Shown here piece by piece: positions 22,601-28,999 of a stretch of 64,000 bases of DNA. The notes under the pieces were generated by a model that was given only the letters and a program-made list of their open reading frames with translations, did not search any database and was not told the DNA's origin. The translations under genes were made by a program, and so were the position numbers. This DNA is from Apoderus coryli. Lineage: Eukaryota; Arthropoda; Insecta; Coleoptera; Attelabidae. The stretch is from contig OU452198.1 in NCBI GenBank assembly GCA_911728435.2, forward strand, positions 11,814,001 to 11,878,000, read 5' to 3'. Position 1 is the first letter of the stretch. Each line of letters opens with the position of its first letter.

Positions 22601-23158
22601 GATTGACAGTTTCATAAAATGTGTTTTATTTAGTATTATTATGAAGTAGGTAAATATATTCTAGATATCAATTACACTTTTATTAAGGTTTTTAATAAAG
22701 CAATACTTAGGTGAGGTACCTACTTATAAACATAACCTATATTTTATGCACTTGACGAAGTAGGGATATCCCTATTAATTTTAGTTACCTATTAAATATA
22801 TTATGACTTTATTTTATCTTATGCTTCACCACATTAAACTGCCACAAGCCGCCACTGATATCGATATCTTCGATTGATAAGATCTTTTACGGATCTTTTA
22901 TTTTACTTCACTTTTAGTAGTAATTTAATTTTTGTTAGTGCAAATAAAACTTTTTTGATTTAGTAGTAATAGTTGTTTACTTTTTTAGGTGCTGCTGTGG
23001 GTCCGCTTCTAGCCGGCTTCGTTTCTAGTTATGGTTGGCAGCAGGTATTTGTTATGTTAATGATTTCCGACATTCTAGCATTAATTTTGCTTTTAAGATT
23101 AGTTAAACATGAATTTGTTAAATATCGTAACTATAGGCGAGAAGTTCGTAGAGAATAG
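1006..23158 (+). CDS. SLC37A2: SLC37A1/A2-type sugar-phosphate exchanger (MFS), 3' eight exons
   Basis: Major facilitator family antiporter; SLC37A1/A2 proteins exchange glucose-6-phosphate or other phosphoesters for phosphate across the ER membrane. Exons by splice site and phase: 1006-1138, 7556-7713, 7772-7876, 8138-8179, 18261-18465, 20231-20379, 20933-21134 and 22989-23158, stop at 23156. All joins keep frame. Diagnostic blocks are QTTGWPGVV and GLWNSHTSIGNILG (exon 1), GFLGALRIPGVIEFSL and YWLPLY (exon 5), STLFDVGGI (exon 6), LVNGPYALITTAVSAELG and TAIIDGTGSIG (exon 7) and VGPLLAG (exon 8). Exons 3-4 and the start of exon 5 encode a hydrophilic, acidic loop, as expected for the central cytoplasmic loop. 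The 14-codon exon 4 is the least certain. The earlier transmembrane segments lie left of the window. The introns are swollen by transposons, the largest about 10 kb. A1 versus A2 cannot be decided; SLC37A3 fits less well. Confidence 0.93.
1139..2005. other. Intron sequence, no recognised feature
   Basis: SLC37 intron. A short open frame at 1651-1863 on the minus strand has no motif I recognise. Nothing else is supported. Confidence 0.5.
2006..2359 (-). mobile_element. Jockey-type LINE, C-terminal Cys-rich end (third piece)
   Basis: The minus-strand frame ends in a Cys/His-rich block (PPCSCDHISICELNHLYFSC) typical of the region after the RNase H domain in Jockey-type pol proteins. It stops at about 2006, near the expected 3' end. 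The matching RNase H C-terminal half is at 5036-5300 and the RNase H N-terminal half at 7357-7550, all on the same strand and in consistent order. I read the three as one element split by two later insertions. Confidence 0.65.
2368..5069. mobile_element. Non-autonomous DNA transposon with CCCAACTA termini and ATAAA-rich subterminal repeats
   Basis: The ends are inverted repeats: CCCAACTAACAATTT at 2368 and, reversed, CCCAACTAGCAATTC ending at 5069. Both outer parts (2400-2700 and 4790-5000) are packed with variants of AACGTTTATAAAA in both orientations, the pattern expected of transposase-binding subterminal repeats. The flanks TTATATTT and TTATTATT agree only partly, so a target duplication is not proven. 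No long ORF lies inside; small frames at 2855, 3109 and 4797 show no domain. The element separates two pieces of one Jockey pol gene, which supports insertion. The superfamily is unknown. Confidence 0.6.
3411..3487. mobile_element. 77 bp perfect-hairpin mini-element, copy 1
   Basis: A near-complete palindrome opens with TAGTACGACACAGTTA and closes with its reverse complement, with TA on both sides (3409-3410 and 3488-3489). The loop is about 45 bp. A second copy, nearly identical through the loop, is at 29822-29900. Two such similar 77-78 bp copies 26 kb apart argue for a mobilised unit, probably a tiny MITE with TA target preference. Confidence 0.7.
5036..5300 (-). mobile_element. Jockey-type LINE, RNase H C-terminal half (second piece)
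   Basis: The minus strand encodes GIVGNIEADRLAKEA, the last conserved RNase H block of Jockey-type LINEs (usually GN-ADxLAK), followed by the linker towards the Cys-rich end. The frame breaks where the CCCAACTA element ends (5069) and its continuation is at 2359-2006. Confidence 0.7.
5763..6015 (+). mobile_element. Jockey-type RT remnant, internally deleted
   Basis: The plus strand carries GPLIFSIYVNDIGDI, then a decayed version of the next palm block, then NALIDCPHPLAQIN. These belong to the RT palm and to the C-terminal region of the same family seen at 11206-12190 and 12304-13071, so the middle of the gene is deleted. It is immediately followed by the start of another reverse transcriptase at about 6016. 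Confidence 0.55.
6016..7345 (+). mobile_element. 5'-truncated CR1/Jockey-group LINE with YADN active site
   Basis: The open frame to 6994 starts abruptly in the RT palm (RQQLVSLNNV), then has CGVPQGSVIGPILF, the active-site strand YADN, the thumb and a complete C-terminus. YADN lacks the second Asp of YADD, so this copy is predicted inactive. After the stop a tandem run of GAAATATGTA units with T-runs (6985-7130) precedes the 3' end, where AATAAA (about 7316) and an A-run lie near 7345. The short 5' end is typical LINE truncation. It is inserted into the older Jockey remnant just upstream. Confidence 0.8.
7357..7550 (-). mobile_element. Jockey-type LINE, RNase H N-terminal half (first piece), abutting an SLC37 exon
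   Basis: The minus strand encodes SPWQEAQAIKTALQYA and ILSDSRSQI, the catalytic Glu helix and the Asp-Ser block of RNase H. On the plus strand the same bases supply the last stretch of intron before SLC37 exon 7556-7713, including much of the acceptor region. Confidence 0.65.
8306..8979. mobile_element. MITE with TA target site and CAGGGTGTCCC ends
   Basis: The left end CAGGGTGTCCCAAAA and the right end (reversed, CAGGATGTCCCCAAAA) are both flanked by TA. Similarity between the arms continues about 115 bp inward, including ACCACAGATTCCTTGA and TTCTTATGCCATTTT. No transposase is present. The interior carries a hammerhead motif (8563-8606). The ends match several other elements in this window (36401, 49395, 63576). 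Confidence 0.85.
8563..8606 (-). ncRNA. Hammerhead ribozyme, reduced stem III
   Basis: On the minus strand, stem I UUGUC pairs with GACAA (8602-8606 with 8563-8567). The core CUGAAGA is at 8595-8601, stem II GGCAAG/CUUGCC closes a 6-nt loop, then comes GAAA. Stem III is only ACGU, which is self-complementary, with cleavage expected after the A opposite 8568. Both stems are perfect. One extra A sits between CUGAAGA and stem II. The palindromic stem III implies that two copies pair as a dimer, as known for small hammerheads of Penelope-like elements. Confidence 0.8.
8980..9419. other. Intron sequence, no recognised feature
   Basis: AT-rich SLC37 intron between the MITE and the pseudogene. No ORF, repeat or RNA motif that I can support. 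Confidence 0.5.
9442..10819 (+). pseudogene. NHS / Guk-holder-like pseudogene
   Basis: A long Ser/Thr-rich coding-like stretch with one dominant frame and in-frame stops at about 9671, 9844, 10082 and 10345. Recognisable blocks are TSEGTLTPDIIHDLH, then DGETSSIYSCDTEGYYTSF and SGLKTLKEEE, which I associate with the NHS family (Drosophila Guk-holder). Those proteins are actin and septate-junction regulators that bind the WAVE complex. No introns are visible, but the matching exon in this family is naturally very large, so a retrocopy cannot be told from a genomic fragment. There is no poly-A tail. The stretch is bounded by the direct repeat TTTTGGGTTCAGAA (9442-9455 and 10806-10819). It lies in sense inside an SLC37 intron. 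Confidence 0.65.
10880..10938 (-). ncRNA. Degenerate hammerhead, left foldback arm
   Basis: On the minus strand CUGAAGA (10924-10930) is followed by an imperfect stem II of AC-rich halves, then GAAAC and the palindromic ACGU. A short stem I (GAUAC with GUAUU) is possible only with a bulge. It is probably inactive; its partner is at 13380-13438. Confidence 0.5.
11206..12190 (-). mobile_element. Jockey-type LINE RT, frameshifted
   Basis: Minus-strand frames give LAPLIFSIYVNDI, LFADDLKLFR (active-site Asp pair intact), VRDLGVLVDNELPFNPH, then the C-terminal region LEQVQRKFLKYISYKIDGRY and a stop at about 11206. The pieces are in two frames separated by at least two breaks near 11690 and 11920. 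The 5' part (endonuclease, fingers) is missing. Confidence 0.8.
12304..13071 (+). mobile_element. Jockey-type LINE RT C-terminal half
   Basis: An open frame of about 255 codons starting just after the active site: LDLNIGKCNIISI, VKDLGIIIDAKYSF, RSKLEYGCIIWNP, then QRKFLKGMAFRIDRRYP. Colinear with the minus-strand copy beside it but diverged and in opposite orientation. The tail is AATAAAG then (ATT)n at 13250-13272, a typical LINE 3' end. 5'-truncated, so no active site. Confidence 0.8.
13380..13438 (+). ncRNA. Degenerate hammerhead, right foldback arm
   Basis: GAUAC precedes CUGAAGA (13388-13394), an imperfect stem II GCAA/UUGC follows, then GAAAC at 13421 and CGUAUU for stem I. The stem III palindrome is damaged (CCUACGU in place of CGUA). 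It is the inverted counterpart of 10880-10938. Confidence 0.45.
13522..14595. other. Intron sequence, no recognised feature
   Basis: AT-rich SLC37 intron. No ORF above background, and no inverted or tandem repeat that I can support. Confidence 0.5.
14596..15754. mobile_element. Harbinger/PIF-type element with Myb/SANT-like relic
   Basis: The inverted ends CAGCCATTTGCACCGC (14596) and GCGGTGCAAATGGCTG (ending 15754) are flanked by the exact 3 bp target duplication TTA (14593-14595 and 15755-15757), as for PIF/Harbinger. Subterminal repeats based on CTTAAG cluster at both ends. From about 14856 to 15200 (+) broken frames give KRAPNLSY, IIECTNTNNQIW and EVADEKSEIKKTGVGPS. These fit the trihelix Myb/SANT-like DNA-binding protein encoded beside the transposase in this superfamily. 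At least two frameshifts; no DDE transposase. Confidence 0.85.
15821..15866 (-). ncRNA. Hammerhead-like motif, weak stem I
   Basis: On the minus strand CUGAAGA is followed by a 6 bp stem II (GGGAGC with GUUUCC, using G-U pairs), then GAAAC and GUU. Only two stem I pairs form before a mismatch, so it is probably a decayed copy of the reduced-stem-III type. Confidence 0.5.
15890..16200 (-). repeat. Interspersed repeat carrying a broken canonical hammerhead
   Basis: On the minus strand this matches the repeat at 60235-60400 in blocks (GACATCTAAT, GCAGGCAAT, GTTGGAAATTTG, GCCTGCCGATCAC, GTTGTGGATCAAC), with about 120 bp inserted between GCAGGCAAT and TTGGAAAT. The hammerhead at 15946-15980 keeps stem I (CACCA with UGGUG), CUGAUGA and stem II (GUUG/CAAC), but the 10 nt holding GAAA and stem III are deleted, so it cannot be active. 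A shorter remnant of the same repeat is near 41890-41930. Confidence 0.75.
16503..16861. mobile_element. hAT-type MITE packed with AAGTAACT repeats
   Basis: The ends CAGGGCTGTCAAAG and, reversed, CAGAGCTGCCAGTA fit hAT termini. The 8 bp flanks TAGGAGTG and TACCAGTG agree at six positions. The interior is an array of AAGTAACT and AGTTACTT in both orientations, broken by a (TA)n run at about 16576-16615. No coding. Confidence 0.65.
16862..17269. other. Intron sequence, no recognised feature
   Basis: AT-rich. A 63-codon frame at 16982-17173 (+) shows no domain. Confidence 0.5.
17270..17342 (-). repeat. tRNA-Ala(TGC)-like sequence, probably a SINE head
   Basis: On the minus strand TTTGCAT forms an anticodon loop with TGC, and GGGTTCAAATCG is a good B box with a T stem pairing at four of five positions. 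The anticodon stem pairs poorly and the acceptor stem at about four of seven positions. That argues for a SINE or tRNA pseudogene, not a working tRNA. Related pieces (ATTGCATGTGGAAGTCCTGG and similar) are at about 17880-17930 (+) and 18740-18770 (+). Confidence 0.55.
17840..17935 (+). repeat. Second tRNA-Ala-like SINE fragment
   Basis: ATTGCAT at the anticodon-loop position is followed by GTCCTGGGCTCATATCTCAG, a B box with a T stem. It shares GGAAGTCCTGG with the fragment near 18745. The lack of a good A box suggests a decayed SINE. Confidence 0.45.
19123..19371 (-). mobile_element. LINE polyprotein C-terminal fragment
   Basis: The minus-strand frame KRYKDFLNTNMKNCSLDV then WEHIANDRPRWKSTIYEG matches the C-terminal tail of insect LINE polyproteins (RRYKD-xMK-, W--A-DR--WR). 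No RT core is present; it is a stray 3' fragment in an SLC37 intron. Confidence 0.55.
19372..20230. other. Intron sequence, no recognised feature
   Basis: No ORF with a recognisable motif and no clear repeat structure. Confidence 0.5.
20500..20770 (+). repeat. Single arm of the CACTGTGTCCAAGATAAGA repeat family
   Basis: Contains ATCTGTAAAAATAATGTCAG, AAAACGCAAAAAATCG and ends in TTCTTATCTTGGACATAGT. The same order occurs in both arms of 38399-39393 and in single arms near 40330-40510 and 43860-44065. Confidence 0.65.
21622..22857 (+). mobile_element. hAT-type element with exact 8 bp target duplication
   Basis: The ends CTGTGGCGGCTTGTA and, reversed, CAGTGGCGGCTTGTGGCA are flanked by the same 8 bp, ATATCGAT (21614-21621 and 22858-22865), the hAT hallmark. 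Inside, a candidate first exon at 22301-22364 starts MEEASGSSAHQSS and ends at a GTAAGC donor. No transposase body follows, so this looks like an internally deleted copy. It sits in the last SLC37 intron. Confidence 0.8.
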
Positions 23159-23453
23159 GTTCGTTTAGAATTATCTCAAAATGAATGAATGTACATTTTG
23201 TATTTTTATACATATATTGTAAGTTATGTACATATACTAAGTTAATAGTCATACATACCATTGATCTTATACAGTTAGATTGATTATTTGTTAATTTTAT
23301 TTTCGCATGGTCATAAGAATCAAATTGGACATACAATACAAAGAGCATGACATAAACAGGAATTACAACAAAATATAAAATTAGGCGTAAAAAGTTTATC
23401 CCCGACGTTCTGAACGCTGCGCAAATATACAATGTGAAGAAGAAGCATTATAG

Positions 23454-24210
23454 TTAGCAAGGTACTCGGTAAGACATCCTATATGATTCTAAACATTTCT
23501 CCAATTTCGTGACTCTTATAGTTTCAGGGTTAGCAAGGTATTCGGTAAGATATCCTATATGATTCTAAACATTTCTCCAATTTCGTGACTCTTATAGTTT
23601 CAGGGTTAGCAAGGTCTTCGGTAAGACATCCTATATGATTCTAAACATTTCTCCAATTTCGTGACTCTTATAGTTTCAGGGTTAGCACGGTACTCGGTAA
23701 GACGTCCTATGATTCTTAACTTTTCTCCAATTTAGCCAATTTCGTGACTCTTATAGTTACAGGGTTAGCAAGGTACTCGGTAAGACATCCTATATGAGTC
23801 TAAGCATTTCTCCAATTTCGTGACTCTTATAGTTTCAGGGTTAGCAAGGTACTCGGTAAGACATCCTATATGATTCTAAACATTTCTCCAATTTAGCCAA
23901 TTTTGACTCTTATAGTTTCAGGGTTAGCAAGGTACCCGGTAAGACATCCTATATGATTCTAAACTTTTCTCCAATTTAGCCAATTTCGTGACTCTTATAC
24001 TTTCAGGGTTAGCAAGGTACTCAGTAAGACATCCTATATGATTCTAAACTGTTCTCCAATTTAGCCAATTTCGACTCTTATAGTTTCATGGTTAGCAAGG
24101 TACTCGGTTCTATATGGTCCTAAACATTTCTCAAATGTAGCCAATTTCGTGACTCTTATAGTTTCAGAGGTAGCAAGTAGCAAGGTACTGAGTAAGACAT
24201 TCTATATGAT
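23454..24210. repeat. Tandem array, about ten units of 76-86 bp
   Basis: Units start GTTAGCAAGGTACTCGGTAA and run through CATCCTATATGATTC, TTTCTCCAATTTCGTGAC and TCTTATAGTTTCAGG. Some carry an extra AGCCAATTT, giving longer units. Divergence between units is low in the centre and higher at 24090-24210. The array begins about 300 bp after the SLC37 stop and may fall in its 3' untranslated region. Confidence 0.9.
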
Positions 24211-24726
24211 TCTAATGGTGTAAGGTCGATGGTAAATAGTTCTTAAAGTGAACCTAAACTATAGATAATTGACGGCACGTGTGTGATTTGTTTCAAACAT
24301 ATTTTCTACAAATCGTACACCGCACGTGTTACTACTTTAAATAACTTAATTTCTATTGAAATGTAAATTATTGTCAAAATTGTGATAAAAGCATGTTTAT
24401 TTATAACTTAGTTTTATAAAAGGAGGTACATTTGTGAAATGAAAATCCTCTTCTCTTGTACAAAATGATTATGATTTAATGTTATTAATTTATTTTAACT
24501 CTTTAGCACTTTTTAAACTTATATCTCTCTCGCATTTGATTGTAAATTTTCAGTACTTTAGTAAACATTCCCTTTTTTCACTTTTATAAATTGATATTGG
24601 AAAAGTTACCTGTTTACCTCATATAATTTATAAGTTATAATGAAAAATATAAGTAATTGTTTTACAAGTCAGTTTGGTGTATTACTTTTCTATCTATAAA
24701 TTAAATAACTTATATGTTTAACAATT
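24211..24726. other. Convergent intergenic region
   Basis: Space between SLC37 (+) and pen-2 (-). A small imperfect inverted repeat (GGCACGTGTGTGATTTGT with ACAAATCGTACACCGCACG) lies at about 24274-24328. No gene seen. Confidence 0.5.
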
Positions 24727-27700
24727 TTAAGGTGTCCCTAAAGGTATAATAAACGATATGTAATCAGCAAATTCGCCCCATTTGGCTCGATTTAGCTGGA
24801 ACATTGTAATCCATGTCACTAACAAAATGAATGATATACACGATCCAATCATGGAATAAATAACATCTAAAATAGTAATGTTTACAGGTCAATATTATTT
24901 GAAAATTGGCACTTGAGGTTATAACTTACATTTACGAATTTGTTTCTGCTCATTATATTCATCTTTTCTGAAAGCTTCATTAAAAAACCATATAGCATTT
25001 ACTGTCCATGCAAATGGTAATAATGCAAAACCAACTGGAAAAAATATAAGGTTCAATTATTTAATTGAGTTGATGTTGAAAATAGCTATCGCTATGTCCA
25101 CGGTAAATACGTCTACTACGATAAGTGCGGTACGTTGCGCGACATGTACGATAAAACAATAGAAACTAAATGGAATAGCTCATCGTAAGAGAATTTAATT
25201 GGCGCTTTTGCATCTGCTCGCAATCCAACATAAAAAATGATGAAACTGTAATTGTCCACTTATTTTCACACACCTCGAATCTCATTGCATTAATTTCGTT
25301 TTATTGTATCGCATTGTATCCACCTTGGAGATAAAAAAAATATTGGAAAATACAGGGTGTTATTTAAGTACGTCGCCAAACTTCAGGAGGTGATTATTTG
25401 AGTAATTGTAAGATGAAAAATTCATATAAACATAGGTCCAGAAAAATCGGGTTTTCCTAAATATCTTAATAACCTTTCAGTCGATTTTGCTCAAATTTAT
25501 CAGTGGTATGGGGCTAATTTAGCCCTAATTAGATTAAAATGATTTAAGCCAAGTCAAGTGGCGTCCCGGAAAACACCCTAACCAATTTTTGACAAAACAA
25601 CTGACTTTTTTGACTTGAAGGAATGTATTTTCAGCAACTGTTATAAGCCTCGTGTTATTTTCTGTTTAATGTGGCTTAATCGCAGCAATTTCGCGTCTGA
25701 TGTTGGATTTAAACTCGTCAGCCGTTCGGTGTTTATTGGCATAGACACGGGATTTACGGAAACCCCAGAGAAAAAAATCCAGTGGAGTTAAATCGCATGA
25801 TCTGGGCGCCCAGTTGACGAAACCATTTCGCGATATGTTTTAAAATAAATATTTCATTCATTTCAGTTTCATTTATAATAATAATAATAATAAAGTCTTT
25901 ATTGCAAAATAATATATAAATATTTTGTTTATATTTTTTTTTTATTAATACACTTTAAAGATCGAGCGATCTTATTGGGAAACCCAATAGTTGAATAGTA
26001 GTAAGTCAAATTTTTAGAAAATGTAGCATATCTTCCACAGGTAAACTGGGTATATACAGAGATCTATCGAATGTTTAGTTTTAGAAAACCAATTGGTTAT
26101 AGACCAATACATTTTTATCTGGAATTAAATTCCGCTATAATACCAATTTATTAAACATCTCTCACTGAAAACACTACCTATTCTAAATAAAATTGAACCG
26201 AGTCATTCAGGTATCGAGTACAATGAGGTGACGGATTCCCAAGCAAACATTGGACATAGACATAGAGTTCCTCCAACACTAAAACTAGACAAATCAGAAT
26301 TTTTCCCACACAGACAAGAATGGAAAATTATATCGGCCACCAAGGGAACTTGGTATGCTGTCCATACAGGAGACTGATGTACCTTGGTTTTCGACATTCC
26401 CATTCCTGGGCAGAAGGCATATTTTTGACTATCATTCGAATGTGAACTGGTCATGCCTCATATCCTGAACACTTGAATAGATTGAAAATATTGGATAATC
26501 CGTGATGTCTATGTGGCCAAGTAGGAACTCTCACACACAACAACCAACAGGATCCCCACACTAAGCTTTCTAAAGCAGGAGATATCAGTACAATCTCTTC
26601 TCAAGAATCTGAAGTACGAACCTTTCATTAACCAATTATCTGCTTCATAATGGTATTGCTGACTTTTGTGTTGTGTGTTTTCCCTTTAACTATCTATAAA
26701 CTAACAAGTTTCCTACAAATAAATTGGAAAATAACTGAAACTCGCACACGCCAGTAGTCAATTTCATCGGAAGAAGTAACTAAGGACAACGTAAAAGCAG
26801 ACGAGTGGAGCTGAGACTCCGCAGCACTTCATTGTGCGTCCGTCAAGAACAATACACCAATGATGATGGCTAAATACCTAATGGTGAAAGCCAATATTAA
26901 ATGGAATGTATGAATGAATAACCTTCAGCATTTTGATTTTTAGTAAATTTAAAAATGCGTATCACAAGAAAATATATTGATTTCGTGCAATGAATAATTG
27001 GACCCAAAATTCTGGTTGTAATCTCCAATATGTGTATTAATCTACCGATGATTCCAGATTTTATAGACGCATCAGAATATTATTCAAATATGTGCTTATA
27101 TTAAAATCATTAGAATTAATGAAAAAGGAACCATGTGGAGAAAAATTATAACAATCATAGTATTGCAGAATTTACGACTAGCAGTTGGGTTGGGTTGCAT
27201 TCCAAACTATTAGAACTCATTTCAAGCTATGCTGGAGGCTCATAAAGTGGTTCCAAAAGTACTAAGTACTCACATGCAGTATAATACATAAATTAATGAC
27301 CTTTGCATTATTTTCATAAATTAGTTTTACCACAGAGGCTTTAACCCATTAATCCCCAACGTTGCGTAAACGAAACATTTTCTAAATATTTTTTTTTCAA
27401 TGTGCCAGTAAAAAAAAATACTTTTTTGTTGCTACAATTTTTTCAAAATAGAACAAAGACTTTACGTTTTAAGAAATAAGTCGACAGAGTCAAGATATTT
27501 ATTTTGTGCGAATGTATGAACTCGCAACATTTTGAGATTTATCATTTCATATATTCGTCAATCTATTCGTCTGACACAGAAACGGCTGAGATATTTCAAA
27601 TTATGGATTTAGATTCCCATGACCTTTAGTAAAAAGGGCGTTATATGTTATTTTACAAAACATGTATAGTTTTTGCATATTGGATCATTTTTCCTAATGT

Positions 27701-28999
27701 TGCGTATACGCAACGTTGGGAATTCCGGTAAGAAGGCGCCATAATGTCGCGCCCTTCGCTGACCCACAATTAGGTAGCATTTATTTTGTTTCTTACATTA
27801 TTTGTGTGTGATTCTTCTTAGTGAGTGTCAACAAAGATACTAAGTTATAATTTTGTGATTTAAAATTATATTATATATAAAATATAAAGTGAAGCTCTGG
27901 AAAATATTGACTTGAAGTAAGTTATAATTATGGTTCTGTTTGTTAAATTTTTTTCTAAAATAATTTGTTTGGTTATAGTGATGTCTTGGAAAAACAGAAT
28001 GCCTTTGTCATCTGCTGAGCTTTTAGCTACATTGGAGGAGGATGAGGATTTACTGCAGACTGATACCGTTGATGCAGTATATATTCCGCCACCCGTACAT
28101 GCACTTACAGACAAAGAGGAGTTTGACGAAGAATTATATGTGAGAACGTTGAAGATTTACCAGATGTTGCGGGGACCTACGAAATACACGCAAATTTGTC
28201 TGATACTTCTGAAGCCTTAAATGATGAATCTTTACCGTCAAATTCCAAAAAAGCAAAACTATGTGCAAAAAATATAAAAATGAAGTCGAAGAAAACTCTA
28301 CCGAAGTGGAGAAAAGAGACCCCAATATATACAACAGGACCATATAATGATGATAATAATAACTTGGAACAAATTGAAAACAGAGTTTACGGTAAAAGCC
28401 CTTTGGAAGTTTTTTCCTTGTACTTCAGTGACGAAGTTTGGGAAAAAATAATATCTTATACAAGAAAATATGCTCACGACAATAATCGGCATTCATTTGA
28501 TATTGATAAAACAAGCCTAAAGCGATTTTTCGGCATACCCATTTTTTCGGGATACCATACGTTACCAGCTACAACTCTATTGGTCAAAAGACAACAAAGC
28601 AAGAAGAAGATGCCGACAGTGTAAAAACAACACAATATACATGTGTGCTAAATGTAAGGTGCATCTTCACACAAACTGTTTTGAAATATTTCACACTAAG
28701 TAGTAGTAGTATCTGTTTACCGTAAATCCCAATGTTGCGTATACGCAACATTTTTTTGTAAGAAAACTAAAAACTTGTATTTTTTTTTAACTTGATAAAC
28801 AGTTATTTGGACATAGGTTTAATAATAAAATAAACTAAAATCACCGAAATTGTTTGATTTTCCAAGCTTGGGAATTAATGGGTTAAAACAAAGTATTTGC
28901 AGTAACAAATTAAGTATCATATCTCAGATTTAACTTACCTATAAAATACGTTTTACATAGATGTAACTTTTTATCGTTTGAAACTTTGGATAAATCCAT
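24727..28999 (-). CDS. pen-2: PEN-2, gamma-secretase subunit (complete, three exons)
   Basis: PEN-2 is the smallest of the four gamma-secretase subunits (presenilin, nicastrin, APH-1, PEN-2). It is needed for presenilin endoproteolysis and so for Notch cleavage. Minus-strand exons are 28999-28939, 25034-24930 and 24866-24727, with clean GT-AG sites and phases that join to 101 codons plus stop, the family's usual length. The start is [19 protein letters not shown]. Exon 2 has [20 protein letters not shown], the first hydrophobic hairpin. Exon 3 has the second hydrophobic segment ([14 protein letters not shown]), [10 protein letters not shown] and the conserved C-terminus [12 protein letters not shown]. 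No frame damage is seen. Intron 1 is 3.9 kb and holds a piggyBac and a transposase relic; intron 2 is only 63 bp. Confidence 0.96.
25353..25850 (-). mobile_element. Mariner-type DDE transposase 3' fragment
   Basis: The minus strand encodes [20 protein letters not shown] and [20 protein letters not shown], the last catalytic-Asp region and tail of the insect transposases that use TA target sites. The element end ACAGGGTGTTATT lies at about 25353. The N-terminal part is not present upstream. Inside pen-2 intron 1. Confidence 0.7.
26100..26920 (+). mobile_element. Probable degenerate LINE 3' region
   Basis: Broken frames include [14 protein letters not shown] and, near the end, RKSRRVE with MVKANIKWN, reminiscent of R1/Jockey-type C-termini and tails, with many stops. 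I cannot name a clade. Confidence 0.3.
27345..28882 (+). mobile_element. Internally deleted piggyBac element
   Basis: The target duplication TTAA (27341-27344 and 28883-28886) brackets inverted ends CCCATTAATCCCCAA and, reversed, CCCATTAATTCCCAA. Subterminal palindromes GTTGCGTATACGCAAC occur on both sides (27700, 28733) with a variant at 27361. These features are diagnostic of piggyBac. It lies in pen-2 intron 1 on the opposite strand. Confidence 0.93.
27981..28703 (+). pseudogene. piggyBac transposase, frameshifted and missing its catalytic core
   Basis: It starts [20 protein letters not shown] with the acidic N-terminal region. A frameshift occurs near 28140. In the new frame [18 protein letters not shown] and [14 protein letters not shown] mark the start of the DDE_Tnp_1_7 domain. 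After YHTLP the frame jumps to [15 protein letters not shown] and a Cys/His-rich tail ([13 protein letters not shown]), the C-terminal zinc-binding domain, with stop at 28701. The three catalytic Asp residues fall in the deleted part, so the copy cannot transpose by itself. Confidence 0.9.

Noticed and set aside
23454..24210. Regularly spaced repeats like a CRISPR array
   Set aside because: The whole unit repeats, with no unique spacers, and the setting is a eukaryotic 3' flank.
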